64,000 bases of DNA from Serripes groenlandicus. Its lineage: Eukaryota > Mollusca > Bivalvia > Cardiida > Cardiidae. The DNA is taken from assembly GCA_031761405.1 (NCBI GenBank), contig JASEVX010000008.1:72642723-72706722 (forward strand), in the 5' to 3' direction. The translations under genes and the position numbers were made by a program. Below the pieces are notes generated by a model. That model was not told the origin of the DNA. It saw only the letters and a list, made by a program, of their open reading frames with translations, and did not search any database. Below, piece after piece: positions 36,047 to 46,495 of the stretch. Each line of letters begins with the position of its first letter. Position 1 is the first letter of the stretch.

Positions 36047-36257
36047 TTAACCCTTTCCAACAAACAGCTAATCAGCAGCAAAAGACATCTAGACAAAAAA
36101 GACCGAACAATTGAAGATATATTTATTGAAAAAAATTAAAATATTGTGGTCAAAGTAGAATTACTCGTTTTAAGGAAAAATTTTCTTTTATCAGAATGTT
36201 TTTAAAAAGTGTCTACTGAGAGGCATAATACAGCGTCTATAAGTGGGAACAGGTTAA
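36047..36257. mobile_element. TTAA MITE copy
   Basis: Bounded by TTAACCCTTTCCAACAAACA at the left and AAGTGGGAACAGGTTAA at the right. The internal half-palindromes are degraded (CAGCAGCAAAAGACATC and GTGTCTACTGAGAGGC). It directly follows the 37-bp array. Confidence 0.75.
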
Positions 36258-36457
36258 GCAAATAATTACTTCTTTTCTTAAAATATTGACAACCCATATT
36301 GAAATCATACTTCTTCAAACAGTTAACTTTTGTAGTAAAATGGTTGAGTGTTGATGTCGGACCTAGAAGTTTTTTTGTCTGTAAGAAAGTTTATATCGAG
36401 TGTTTTTATCTAGACTTTTGTCCAAGCAGATGACACTAAAATACCTTGATCATACAA

Positions 36458-36632
36458 TTCATCAGTCAAACTTGTGTTAGCAGTCAACTTATATTAAGCA
36501 GCCACTTGGGAATCAACATAAACACCATTTTCATATTTTATTTGACTTGTATTAAGCGGCCACCTGTGACCAGCAGCCAAATTTTGACTCTCCCCTGGGT
36601 GGCTGCTAAAGACAAGTTTAACTGTATATCTA
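36458..36632. repeat. Short inverted-repeat element
   Basis: CAGTCAAACTTGTGTTA at the left pairs with GACAAGTTTAACTGTA at the right, enclosing AAGCAGCCAC / GCGGCCACC motifs. This resembles a MITE-like repeat I recall from many marine invertebrates. It carries no coding capacity. A ~60-bp imperfect duplication (CAGTCATTA ... GTAGGCACATTGTATA) follows at 36634-36735. Confidence 0.5.
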
Positions 36633-37429
36633 ATGACCAGTCATTAACACTTTCCCTTCTGTAGGCACATTGTATAAATCTTATCTGATGAACAGTCATT
36701 AGCCATTTTCCAACTGTAGGCACATTGTATACATCCGAAGCAGAGGATTGCATTCTCTCCCTTTTCCACTATAGATGTTTTCAATTCAGTACCGTAGTTA
36801 TGCTTTGATTTATAGGGATCTTACCATATATTGCACATATGTTTCTATATGCATCTGCATGTGGTAAAGGGTTAATATCCACGTCTGTTTATCTCAGCTG
36901 AGCACCAAGTGAGGGATGAGCGTGATCACTCGCTGTAAGGGGTTCGTTCGTTCACATATTCCTAGCAATGACCTCTCCACTTAACCCTTGAACTTATATT
37001 TTACTAATTTCACAGAAATGTTTCTTAGGTTTTCTCTTCAAAATCTGTCAAATAATTGAATTCCACGGAAAACTGGTTGCCTTTGAAACAGACAGATATC
37101 TTCATGTTCAAAGTACTGGCCCAATTTGAAAAAAAAATATATTGCACCTTCGGTAACCCTCTACCAAGATTGTTCAAATAATTCTGTCATCAGATCCACT
37201 GGAAACATTGCAAAAAAACAAAAACAAAAAAAACTTTAAACAATCTTCTTGTCAAATTGTTGATTTGAAAAAGCATGTCAGTCTGGGGTATGGCATGAAA
37301 ACTTAAAAATCATCTTGTCGAAACAATTGAATATAATTTGGCACTGAGGTGACTCTCGACAATTGTTCAAATTATTCTAATCCAATAAAACATGGCACCT
37401 AAAGGTATGTAATAATATATTCTTTATCC

Positions 37430-37975
37430 CGCTTACGTTGAGCTGGACATAGCTGTGACAATAGCGGTTCGCTGTAAGAACGGTGTGTCACGCACAGTAC
37501 CCAGTACCTCAAATGTCAAGGTCATACTTAGAGGTAAAATATCAAAATGTACTGTTTGATAGGACTGTACCTTGTCCGGTCCGCATCTTAACCATGCATC
37601 ATAAGATTTCCAAGAAACTTGAAATATCAAGGTCACACTTAGAGGTCAAATATCAAAACGAGTACTGTTTCATAGGACCGTACCTTGTCCGGCTCACATC
37701 TCAACCATGCAGTATAGGACACTCATTTTGATATTTGACCTCTAAGTGTGACCTTGACCTTTAAGGTACCGACCTGATTGCCAAGTTCCTGGGCACACAT
37801 GTTCATCATGATGAGGTGAAGGGTTGTGCACACGACACAGGCCGGTACCTTATCGGTCAAGGTCACACTTGGAGGTCAAAGGTCAAAAAAAGAAACCATG
37901 CATCATAGGATTCCCAAGTTACTGGGCACACATGTTCACCGTAATAAGATGATGATGATGGAAGAAGTGGAAACA
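37430..37975. repeat. Bivalve-type dispersed repeat, opposed copies
   Basis: Two or more copies of a repeat built on AAGGTCACACTTAGAGGTCAA and TTGTCCGG lie head to head. The orientation flips near 37715-37750, where the complementary TTTGACCTCTAAGTGTGACC begins. I recall this motif as abundant in bivalve genomes. It has no gene, and the short open frames inside it are chance. A further copy is at 38584-38760. Confidence 0.65.
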
Positions 37976-37999
37976 AATCTTTGAAAGAGGGACGGTTCT

Positions 38000-38583
38000 C
38001 TTTTTACCATTTCCCACTTGTAGATGCGTTTGGATGCATATGCATCAGACAATTTTTGTCATTACTGTTCTAAAGTTCGGATGCTGTGACAGCTACAATT
38101 ATTTGTTTGGTAAATTTCTCAATAAGATCTAAACAAAAACTCACTTTCCTATGGTTTCCTATGGTTTCCTATGTTTTTGTCCATTACTAAAGCCCTTCCC
38201 TGCATAATTTATGTCCACATTACAAAAGTGTTCTATGAGGATAAGTGCATGTGTCTTTCAATGCATGTTAAATATGCTTGAACCTGTCATACACAAAACA
38301 TACAAATCAAAGCGCCGAAGGCACTGTAGTGGCGATCGTGTAGAAAGTCTTGCAAAGTAACAAGCAGTATCTCGGAGAACATGTATCAACAAGCAAATAT
38401 TAAAATCAACAGGACCAAGATCATCCTAATTATATCACCTTCTAACACCTTAGTGATGACATAGTAGTTACTGGGTCCAGAACATGTAAATGAAATGAAA
38501 GCTGTTGATTCTTACAAGCAAAGTGTCTCAACAAACCCCTAAACTGTTGACAATGTCCGGGCCCGAGGAGTCAGTCCACAAAC
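38000..38583. other. Non-coding, no gene seen
   Basis: Contains a three-fold CCTATGGTTT run at about 38150-38175 and otherwise unassigned AT-rich sequence. Confidence 0.4.
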
Positions 38584-38760
38584 AGTACTCATTTTGACCT
38601 TTGACCTCTACGAGGGACCTTAACATTTGAGGTTCAGGCCTGAATTTTGTGCACGACACACCACCTCATCATGGTGCACTTTTGTGCCTATTTTCTTAGA
38701 AATCCTAATATGCATAGTTAAGATGCGGGTTGTACGGACTCGTGGACGAACACGGACACA
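38584..38760. repeat. Bivalve-type dispersed repeat, third copy
   Basis: Shares TTTGACCTTTGACCTCTA, the GCACGACACACCACCTCATC-type middle and a CGGACTCGTGGACGAACACG end with the copies at 37430-37975. Non-coding. Confidence 0.6.
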
Positions 38761-39360
38761 CTCACCGAACCGCCATTTTGACGGCTATATGACGAGCTCA
38801 CCAAAAGCGGACTCGACAACAAGTGATTTCAGACAGTTAAATCGTTATCAACAGTCAATAAACAACAGGATATTAAACAACCCTTTCCAACAATCAACAC
38901 ATTGTTAAAGGAAGAGCTGCTCCTATTGATACATTTATTGTAGCATTATATTCTATAATGTGTTTCTCACACCAGTACTGATTACTCAACAAAAGCTTTT
39001 TATGAGCAACTGGCTGCTTTATAACAAAGACTGTTAGCCCAATTGATGGAAGACAAATTTAGTTTGTTACAGTGACCTTTGTCAAACGTCGGAAAGAATG
39101 TTGGCCGTGCAACGGTTCGAACTTACAACCCGTTGCAAACCCGGTTTGGTTAGGAATGCTCCAGATTGAGATCAGACAAATACTATCAAACTAAAATTCA
39201 CTAATTAAGGGGATATAGCTCTAGCATAACTGGAGATAGTTGACTTGAAAGTGAGTCTGTCCCTGAATTTATTCTCATATACAGTAAAACCTGTGCTAAA
39301 GTCAGCTTTGTTTGGCAATACCCTGTCTATAGCAAAACTATTTTTATTTACCAATTGTAA
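38761..39360. other. Non-coding, no gene seen
   Basis: No supported exon or RNA gene. The sequence leads up to the TTAA MITE at 39361. Confidence 0.4.
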
Positions 39361-39558
39361 TTAACCCTTTCCCACATACAATTGCTTTATGACACCTCTG
39401 CAGCAGACAACTTTTGAAAACGAGCAATTTCTTCTTTTGCCACAATATTTCCAATTCGTTTTAGTAATTACCTACATTTATAGAGCTTTGTTTGTGTTTT
39501 TGCCTGGCTATTCCCAAAGTTATCTGCTGCAGATGTGTTGTATGTGGGAAGCGTTTAA
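39361..39558. mobile_element. TTAA MITE copy (well preserved)
   Basis: This is a 198-bp element with TTAACCCTTTCCCACATACA at the left and TTGTATGTGGGAAGCGTTTAA at the right, i.e. matching terminal inverted repeats and TTAA at both ends. Sub-terminal arms CTCTGCAGCAGACAAC and GTTATCTGCTGCAG are inverted relative to each other. The TTAA target and CCC-ended termini are the hallmark of piggyBac-group elements. It has no coding capacity. Confidence 0.85.
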
Positions 39559-41337
39559 GACCACATGATTTTTCTCTTACCATGGATGGTCTTTAAAAAC
39601 AGGTTTGCTCAAATAAGAAAGGAACATTTTCGTCTAGCTTCGCATTCGTAAACCTTCCCCACATACAGACACTTTCCGGTTTTTAATTTTGTTAGAAGGT
39701 TTATTGTATGAGAATTCCGGCAGAATCAGGTGATGCCTGCTCCTTCTACCCAAACGTATGGGCCGATCATCTATTATCATGATCTTACAAGAAGCAAGAT
39801 CAAGTATTACTATCAGTTATTTTTAATTATATAAACTATACAAACATCTCAGCAACTCAATATTACTTCTCATAAAATCAAAATATTTCCGGTTTATCTC
39901 CAATTCGGTTACAAAATATAACTTTATAGACGGATTTTACTTCGATTTTACTTCGTGTTAAATAAATGTAGTTGTAATATATTCAAAATAGAATTCAAGA
40001 ATAATGTAATGATTTCGGAATTACCTCCCTATATATCAAAATTATATTCACGCTCTATTTACAATGGAGGTTGTTTTGCCAACCAAACGTCGGGTGACCT
40101 AACGGGCACCTGCTTACTACGTCACTCCAGAATGGGCGGTATGTCTCGCGCAATAATATTCTCTGTTTCCAGACACGAAGAAGGCTAATGTTTACATTTT
40201 TTTAAATCAATTATATCTTAGTTCTATAATTCTAAAATCTTAGTATCATTTTTTTTTCGAAAATAGCACTGACATTATTATTGTTAACCATGTCTCTGCA
40301 GAAATGATGGAACTATTTGGCGGAAAACGTTTTCAATTAAGGATTTCTGACGTATTGCCCAAATATCCCTATATAGTTTTCTTCTTGTGTCATAGTACAG
40401 TGGCTATTGTTACCACAATTGACACAACAAGTTATATATGTTAAACTTAAGAATAATATGGTATATCAAATATAACAAATAAATGTTAGATTGTTGTTCT
40501 TTTGTCATTTTACGACCACTTTGGCATCACACAAGGCCCTTAATTAACTGCTACCAGGTCAACTCTTTGTCATTCTATGTTGCAATTGCATGGAAGAACA
40601 CTTTGACTATAACAAAACATTTGGAGGGTGTTTGACAATTATGTTGCCTGTGGGTATCTATTTTAAAAAATGTCTTGTCCCGATTTAAAAATGAGTTGGC
40701 AGGGATGTTCCTTTGGTGAAACCCTACATTGATGGTTCCAATTATTATGATCTGTTTAAAAACATGGCCACCAGGGCTTTCCCTTATATGTATAGATGTA
40801 AATCTTTAAAAATGTTCTTGTCCAAAAGTACTGATATGTTTTGATGATAATCTGTATCACGTTTGTTTTTTGAAGAAAAATGTCGGGGTATTGTGATACC
40901 CTTGGCGTCGTCGTCGTCTGCATCGTCTGCGCTGGTACAAAACTTAAACCTTACATCATAACTCAAATTACGTTCAACATATTGAAATGGAACTTAGTAC
41001 ACATGTTCCTTGGAACAATACGCATGTCTATACCAAGTCGAATAACTCTGGCTTAAATAATTATTCAGTAATGCCCTTTTTTTCCAACTTTGGAAAAAGC
41101 AGACGAGCCCTGGCGTTCGCTTGTAGTGCTCTTGTTAATAATGGTTTCTATTCGCTTATATTTGCCATAGGGACTTGTTCCCCATATGTATATAATAAAC
41201 AGTTTAAAGATCTATTTGTCAAAAAATGCTAGAAGTTAGTTATTTGGTATGTACCATCACAAAGCTGTATTTTATTACTTTGTAGACATTATGTCCTTCG
41301 GGTAATTGCCCAAACCCAGGGAAACATGTAAAGATAT
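39559..41337. other. Non-coding, no gene supported
   Basis: About 1.8 kb of AT-rich sequence. Open frames of 60-81 codons exist (for example 39955-40188 and 40987-41232), but they show no recognisable domain and no splice context. An unrecognised upstream exon of the cadherin gene could be hidden here, since its first visible exon starts in phase 1. Confidence 0.4.
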
Positions 41338-41700
41338 ACCGTACATGTATATATAAGCCCATAAAGCCGTCTCTGGGAGTGTCACAATCCAATTATTTAG
41401 ACATCATATGGCACTACTAGTTTGGTTTCCAGTCTTAAAATCAAGTCTTCGTTACAACGCGGAAACTAAACATTGAAAATGACGTCACGTCATCATTTTG
41501 ACATTGTTAACACAAATTTCCTGTACATTTTTACGAAATACGTCTCTTAAATAGAAGGTCTCATTAATGTTTATTTATTATCAATTTATAAAAATCGTTT
41601 ACTTAGCTGCATAGGACATTTGTCAAGGCTCGCTGCATATCATCTTAGTAAACTTGATAATTAAAAGTGATAATGAATAAGCAATCATGAAAAATCCTCT
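41338..41700 (-). mobile_element. Fold-back element, copy A
   Basis: This is the reverse-orientation relative of the element at 45745-46065. The shared landmarks are ACTAGTTTGGTTTCCAGTC, a TGTTTATTTATTATCA / TGATAATGAATAAGCA hairpin, and GTCTCTGGGAGTGTC. It ends about 240 bp upstream of the first cadherin exon. Non-coding. Confidence 0.6.
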
Positions 41701-41942
41701 ATATGGTTAAATATATTATTAAATTGTGTCACACCATAACTGCGTACATTTACTGCTTCTGAAATAAATGTGAAACACAATATTTCACCAAAGAAGTATG
41801 TGACTTCTATCAAAGTTCTATTAAATCAGCTGAGTGATACAGGACTTTCACGGCCTTATTGTTGCCTGAATGTTTTCAAAGCCATCAGCTGCAGATTTGT
41901 GTAATGTTGGAAAAGATTAGCACCATTATATATATTTTACAG

Positions 41943-42195
41943 TTGAATGTGCAGCACCTACATTTACAGTACCCTTGGCTTCAACGTCGCCTGGGTCAGT
42001 TGATGAAAATTCGGCAAAAGATATCTCAATTCTGACAGTAGAGGGTCAAGACACAGATGGTGGCCCACTGATGTTTTCATTGGTTAGCCAGACCCCTATA
42101 TCACCTCCGTTTTTATTGGACGCTACTTCAGGACTGTTAAAAACACCAACGGGATTGGATGCGGAATTCAGTCTTACATACAACTTTACATTCGG
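41943..42195 (+). CDS. Cadherin/EGF protein, exon 1 seen: first cadherin repeat (N-terminal part)
   Basis: This 253-nt exon encodes about 84 residues of a cadherin repeat, the calcium-dependent beta-sandwich used in cell adhesion. The acceptor is TATTTTACAG and the donor CGG|GTATAT. It enters in phase 1 and leaves in phase 2. Visible cadherin signatures are SVDENSA (the PEN-like start), GQDTDGGPLMFSL (the D-x-D calcium loop), and FLLDATSGLLKT (the SG-x-L strand). ECAAPTF before the domain could be a linker from a preceding EGF exon, since a phase-1 EGF exon would join in frame. Upstream exons were not recognised. The protein is extracellular, probably membrane-bound, but the family member cannot be named. 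Confidence 0.88.
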
Positions 42196-43215
42196 GTATA
42201 TATACATGTACACATTTCTACTAAAAAGTATCTTTGAAAGAAATCCCTACCTAACAAAGTTTGAACCAATAATTACAATCAAGATGACTCTTGAAACATG
42301 AAAACATCTTCTGAAGAAAGAAAGTGAGGTTAACTCTTATCCATAAACACAATTGTTGATTGGAACAGCTTTGAAAACATCTATGCAAAGATGTAGACAA
42401 TCTCTGAAGATACATGTATGTGTAACTATTGAAATGAATAATGACTCCTTTTGCCACAATGTTTTCAAAAAGTTGTCTTCTAATGATGCATCTGAATGTG
42501 TGTACATGTGGGAAAGGCTTAAATGCAATCTATTCTATGACCATCACAAATAATAGAAAGTACTTATTTTGAAGATCTTTTGCTTGTCCCACAATATTTC
42601 AATAGATCTTAGCTGTAAAGTATTACTTTCTGACAGTTAAAGTGTTACCAAGTAATTAACCCTTTCCCATATTACCTAGCAAATTAACCCTTTCCCACAT
42701 ACAACATGGAAAATGAAGATTGAGGTGTGTTTTTTTCAGCAGGCCTTTCATGGATTAAAGTGACTTTTGCTTAGCCTTTTCCCACATACAAACATGTTCT
42801 GACACCTCTGTGGCAGACAGCTTTTGAAAACATTTTGGGAAGAGGAGAAGTTGCTCATAATAAGCAATTCCATATTTTGTCACATTGTTTTCATCTCAAT
42901 TCAATAGTTAAACTTATAGAGATAGAGATTGTTCATATCTGTTATCTAGATGTTATCAAAGTCATCTGCTGCAGGATTTTTGTTTGTGTGAAAGTGTTAT
43001 AAAAGATCACCAGTCTATCTATAGTCACTGTTAAAAACAAATGATATTAGGAAAAATGGTGCATGCCACCAATTTTATTTTGTATTTTTTTGTCAAATGC
43101 ATGCCATTTGTTTGTGTCCAATGCATGCCACCAATTTTATTTTGTATCAAATGCCACCACCATTGTTATGTTATATATTTGTGTCTAATGCAAGCAAACA
43201 TTTTTTGCATATCAA
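42196..43215. other. Intron 1, left part: MITE remnants
   Basis: Contains a degraded MITE at about 42330-42535, a double MITE left end at 42656-42710 (TTAACCCTTTCCCATATTAC, then TTAACCCTTTCCCACATACA 36 bp later), and a longer copy at about 42770-43005 with AGCTTTTGAAAAC and GTCATCTGCTGCAGG arms. Three ATGCATGCCACC-type short repeats lie at 43064-43195. Confidence 0.65.
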
Positions 43216-45405
43216 ACCGGCACCCTCTCCGTCGGGTGACTCGCCCATCAAATAACAATAGCTTGTCCTTCCTATCCCAAACCCGGGCCCTCTTTATGTC
43301 GGGTAACCTTCTCCTTCCACTTTCCAACCCGGCCCCCTTTCTGTCGGGTTACTCGCCCAATAGATAACAATAACCTGTCCTTCCTCTCCCAAACCCAGGC
43401 CCCATTTATGTCGGGTAACTCGCCCATTAACTAACAATAGCTTGTCATTCCTTTTTCCAATCCGCGCCCCATCTCCGTCTGGTAACTCGCCCATCAACTT
43501 ACAATAGCTTGTCCTTCCTCTGTCCAATCCGAGCCCCCTCTCCGTCGGGTGACAAGCCCAACAAATAACAATAGTTTGTCCTTCCTCTTTTTCCAACCAG
43601 GGCCCCCTCTCCGCCTGGTGACTCGCCCGTCAAATAACAATAGTGTGTCTTTCCTCTCTACAACCCCGCTCCCCTATCCGTTGGATAGTTTTCCAATCAA
43701 ATAACAATATCTTGTGCTTCCTCTCACCAACCCGGGACCCTCGCCGTTGGGTGATTCGCCGATCAAATAACAATGGCTTGTGCTTCCTCTCACAAACCCG
43801 GTCCCCCTCTCCGTCGGATAACTCGCCCTACACATATCAATAGCTTGTCCTTCCTCTTTCAAACCGGGCCCCCTCTCCGTCGGGTGACTCACCCGTCAAA
43901 TATCAATAGCTTGTCCTTCCTCTTCCAAACCCGGGCCCCTGCTCCGTCGGGTGACTCGCCGATAAAATTACAATATCTTGTCCTTCCTCTCTCACCCCAT
44001 CCCCCTATCCGTCGGATAATTCGCCCGTTAAATAACGAAAGCTTGTCCTTCCACTCCCAAACCCCGCCCCATTAACTCGCCCCTCAAATAACAATAGCTT
44101 GTCCAACCTCTCACCAACATTGTCACCCTCCCGATGTTGGATAACTTACCCGTTAAATTACAATATCTTTTCATTCCTCTCCCCAACCCCGCCCCCGTCT
44201 CCGTGGGAAAAATCGCTCGTCAAATAACAATAGCTTGTCCTTCCTCTTTCCAACCGGCGCCCTCTCTCCGTCGGATTACTCGCCCGTCAAATAATAGCTT
44301 GTCCTTGCTCTCCCCCATCCCCGCGCCCTTTCCATCGGGTGACCCGCTCGTCAAATAACACAAGTTGTCCTTCCTCTCCCAAAACCGGACCCCTCTCCGT
44401 CGTATTACTAGCCTGTCAAATAACAATAGCTTGTTCTTCCTGTGTCCAACACGGGCACCCTCTCAGTCGGATAATTAGGTCGTCAAATAAGAATAGCTTG
44501 TCCTTCTTCTCACCAACACGGGCCCTCTTTCTGTCAAGTCACTCGCCCGTCAAATAAAAATAGCTTGTCCTTCGCCTTTCCAAAACAGGCCCCCTCTCCG
44601 TCGGATGATTCACCCGTCAAATAACAATAGCTTGTCCTTCTTCTCCCCAACCCCGGTCCCCTCTCTATCGGATGACTCGCCCATCAAAAAGCAATAGTTA
44701 GTCCTTCCTCTCTTAAACCCGGGTCCCCTCTCCGTCGGGTGACTCGCCCGTCAAATAACAATAGCTTGTCTTTCCTCTCCCCACCCGCCCCCTTTCCGTC
44801 GGGTAACTCGCCCGTCAAATAACAATAGCTTGTTCTTCCTTTTTCTAATCCGGGCCCCCTCTCCGTCGGGTGACTCGCCCATCAACTAATAATATATTGT
44901 ACTTCCTCTCCCAAACCCGGGCCCCATCTCTGTTGGGTGTCTCGCCCGTCAAATACACTAGCTAGTCCTTCCTCTACCAAACCCGGTCCCCGTTTTCTGT
45001 CGTGTTACCCGCCCATAAAATAACACAATATATTCCTTTCTCTCACAAACCTGGGTCCCCTTTCTGTCTGGTAACTCGCATATCAAAACAGAATAGCTTG
45101 TCCTTCCTCTCACCAACCCGGGGCCCCTTTCCGTCGGATAAGCCGCCCGTCAAATAACAATAGCTTGTCATTGCTCTTCCCAACCCTGGCACCCTCTCCG
45201 TCGGTTAACTCGCCCATCAAATAAAAATAGATGCCTTCCTTTCCCCAACCCGGCCCCCTCTCCATCGGGTAGCCCGCCCATCAAATAACAATAGCCTGTC
45301 CTTCCTCTTTCCAACCCGGGCCCCCTCTCCGTCGGTAAACTCGCCCATCAATATAGAATAGATTGTCTTTCCTCTCCCTAATCCCCCGCTCCGTCTGGTA
45401 AAGTT
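43216..45405. repeat. 66-bp GC-rich minisatellite in intron 1 (about 33 copies)
   Basis: The unit contains CCGTCGGGTGACTCGCCC, CAAATAACAATAGCTTGTCC and TTCCTCTCCCAACCCGGGCC. Base composition is much richer in GC than the surroundings. Since 66 is 22 codons, frames stay open for up to about 100 codons on either strand, but each is soon broken and no start, splice or domain evidence supports translation. The array ends only about 19 bp before the acceptor of the next cadherin exon. Confidence 0.92.
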
Positions 45406-45423
45406 TCTTTACCTTTATTGTAG

Positions 45424-45551
45424 AGTATCGGATGGTACGACAACAGTGAACAGTGTTATGTTTACCGTGAACATCAATGACATCAATGAGTTTCCTACTG
45501 TGTTTCAAGGAACAACAAGCAATGCATCCTTATTGGACTCTGTTAGTAATG
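45424..45551 (+). CDS. Cadherin/EGF protein, exon 2: end of first and start of second cadherin repeat
   Basis: This 128-nt exon has acceptor TTTATTGTAG and donor ATG|GTAAGA. It enters in phase 2, matching exon 1 (GG plus A gives Gly), and leaves in phase 1. It encodes VSDGTTTVNSVMFTVNINDI and then NEFP. The first part is the last strand of a cadherin repeat, and INDINEFP is a variant of the D-x-N-D-N-x-P linker between repeats. About 20 residues of the next repeat follow, ending SNASLLDSVSN. The non-canonical linker suggests weaker calcium binding. Confidence 0.88.
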
Positions 45552-45744
45552 GTAAGATACACACTTAGTTGTCATAGTTCACAAAATTCATTTCCTAATT
45601 ATATTGAACCGTATACCACATACAGATGCATTTTGGTTAAGAAATCTAATGTAGATGCTTTTTCTATACATTGTGTTAAAAGGAGAAATTGTTCATGATG
45701 AGAAAGTTCATCTTGTGCAACAATGTTTTCAACTCAACTCAATA

Positions 45745-46065
45745 ACTAGAGGATATTTCATGAGTGTTTATTTATTATCACTTTTAATAAACGAGTTTAC
45801 TAAGATGATAGGCCGCGAGCCTTGGCGAGCGTCATATTCAGCTTAGTTAACGAGATTATTAAAAGTGATAATAAATAAACACGAATGAGATATTCTTTTT
45901 ATCACGTAAAGTGGTTTATGATGCGTATTTTGCGTTGTAAAAAAGACTTGAGCGTAAGACTGGAAACCAAACTAGTACTTTTGCTATGAGTTTTGTGTAG
46001 TGTCATATGATAATCATGTAATGGCATTTCGACACTCCTAGAGAGGATTTATATGATAAAAGTAC
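45745..46065 (+). mobile_element. Fold-back element, copy B
   Basis: A hairpin is formed by GTGTTTATTTATTATCAC with TTTTAATAA and, about 60-70 bp later, TTATTAAAAGTGATAAT with AAATAAACAC. The loop contains GGCCGCGAGCCTTGGCGAGC. The right flank AAGACTGGAAACCAAACTAG matches copy A in inverse orientation. It lies in intron 2 of the cadherin gene. No coding capacity. Confidence 0.65.
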
Positions 46066-46094
46066 TTTAATTTTCAAAGATTTTCCATATTTAA

Positions 46095-46196
46095 ACTTAC
46101 TCTTTCCCACTTGCAACTAATCTGCAAATGACTAGATTATTTTCTTATTTTTTAAAGGTTATCTGCTGCATATTTGTTTGTGGGAAAGAGTTAAGA
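46095..46196. mobile_element. Short TTAA MITE derivative
   Basis: About 100 bp, with TTACTCTTTCCCACTTGCAA at the left and TTTGTTTGTGGGAAAGAGTTAA at the right. It is roughly half the usual length because the palindromic centre is missing. Another partial copy follows at 46255-46385. Confidence 0.65.
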
Positions 46197-46426
46197 AGAT
46201 TATAGGAAAAGAGAAATTACAGAAATTCTTATACAAATGATAACAAGTACAATTATTGAACATAATTGATTATTAGTAGTTTCTCCTTTTACTACAATGT
46301 TTGCAAAGGTCTCCTGCTAAAAAAAAGGGTCTTAATGTTGGAATATTTTTAAAATATCTGCTGCAAATACATAAGAAGTTTCATTATCAGAAATGAATTA
46401 ACATGTTGACAAATTGGTTTTTACAG

Positions 46427-46495
46427 GATACCAAGTATACGATGCAAATGCAACTGACGAAGATGCAACATTAACTGTTACCTACAGTTTAACAT
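46427..46495 (+). CDS. Cadherin/EGF protein, exon 3: second cadherin repeat, middle
   Basis: This 69-nt exon has acceptor GGTTTTTACAG and donor CAT|GTGAGT. It enters in phase 1 (G plus GA gives Gly) and leaves in phase 1. It encodes YQVYDANATDEDATLTVTYS and LT. ATDED is the second repeat's calcium-loop D-x-D motif and TVTYSL the following strand. Its 3' end, with the 5' splice site, is the seed of an 81-bp tandem array that fills the next 1.5 kb. The true donor is therefore followed by many look-alikes. Confidence 0.87.

Noticed and set aside
40987..41232. 81-codon frame near the cadherin gene as an exon
   Set aside because: No consensus splice pair or recognisable domain; the composition looks non-coding.
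43294..44557. Series of 66-100-codon frames on both strands as a repeat-containing protein
   Set aside because: A 22-codon period keeps frames open by arithmetic. Frames are interrupted every few units and exist on both strands, as expected of a minisatellite.
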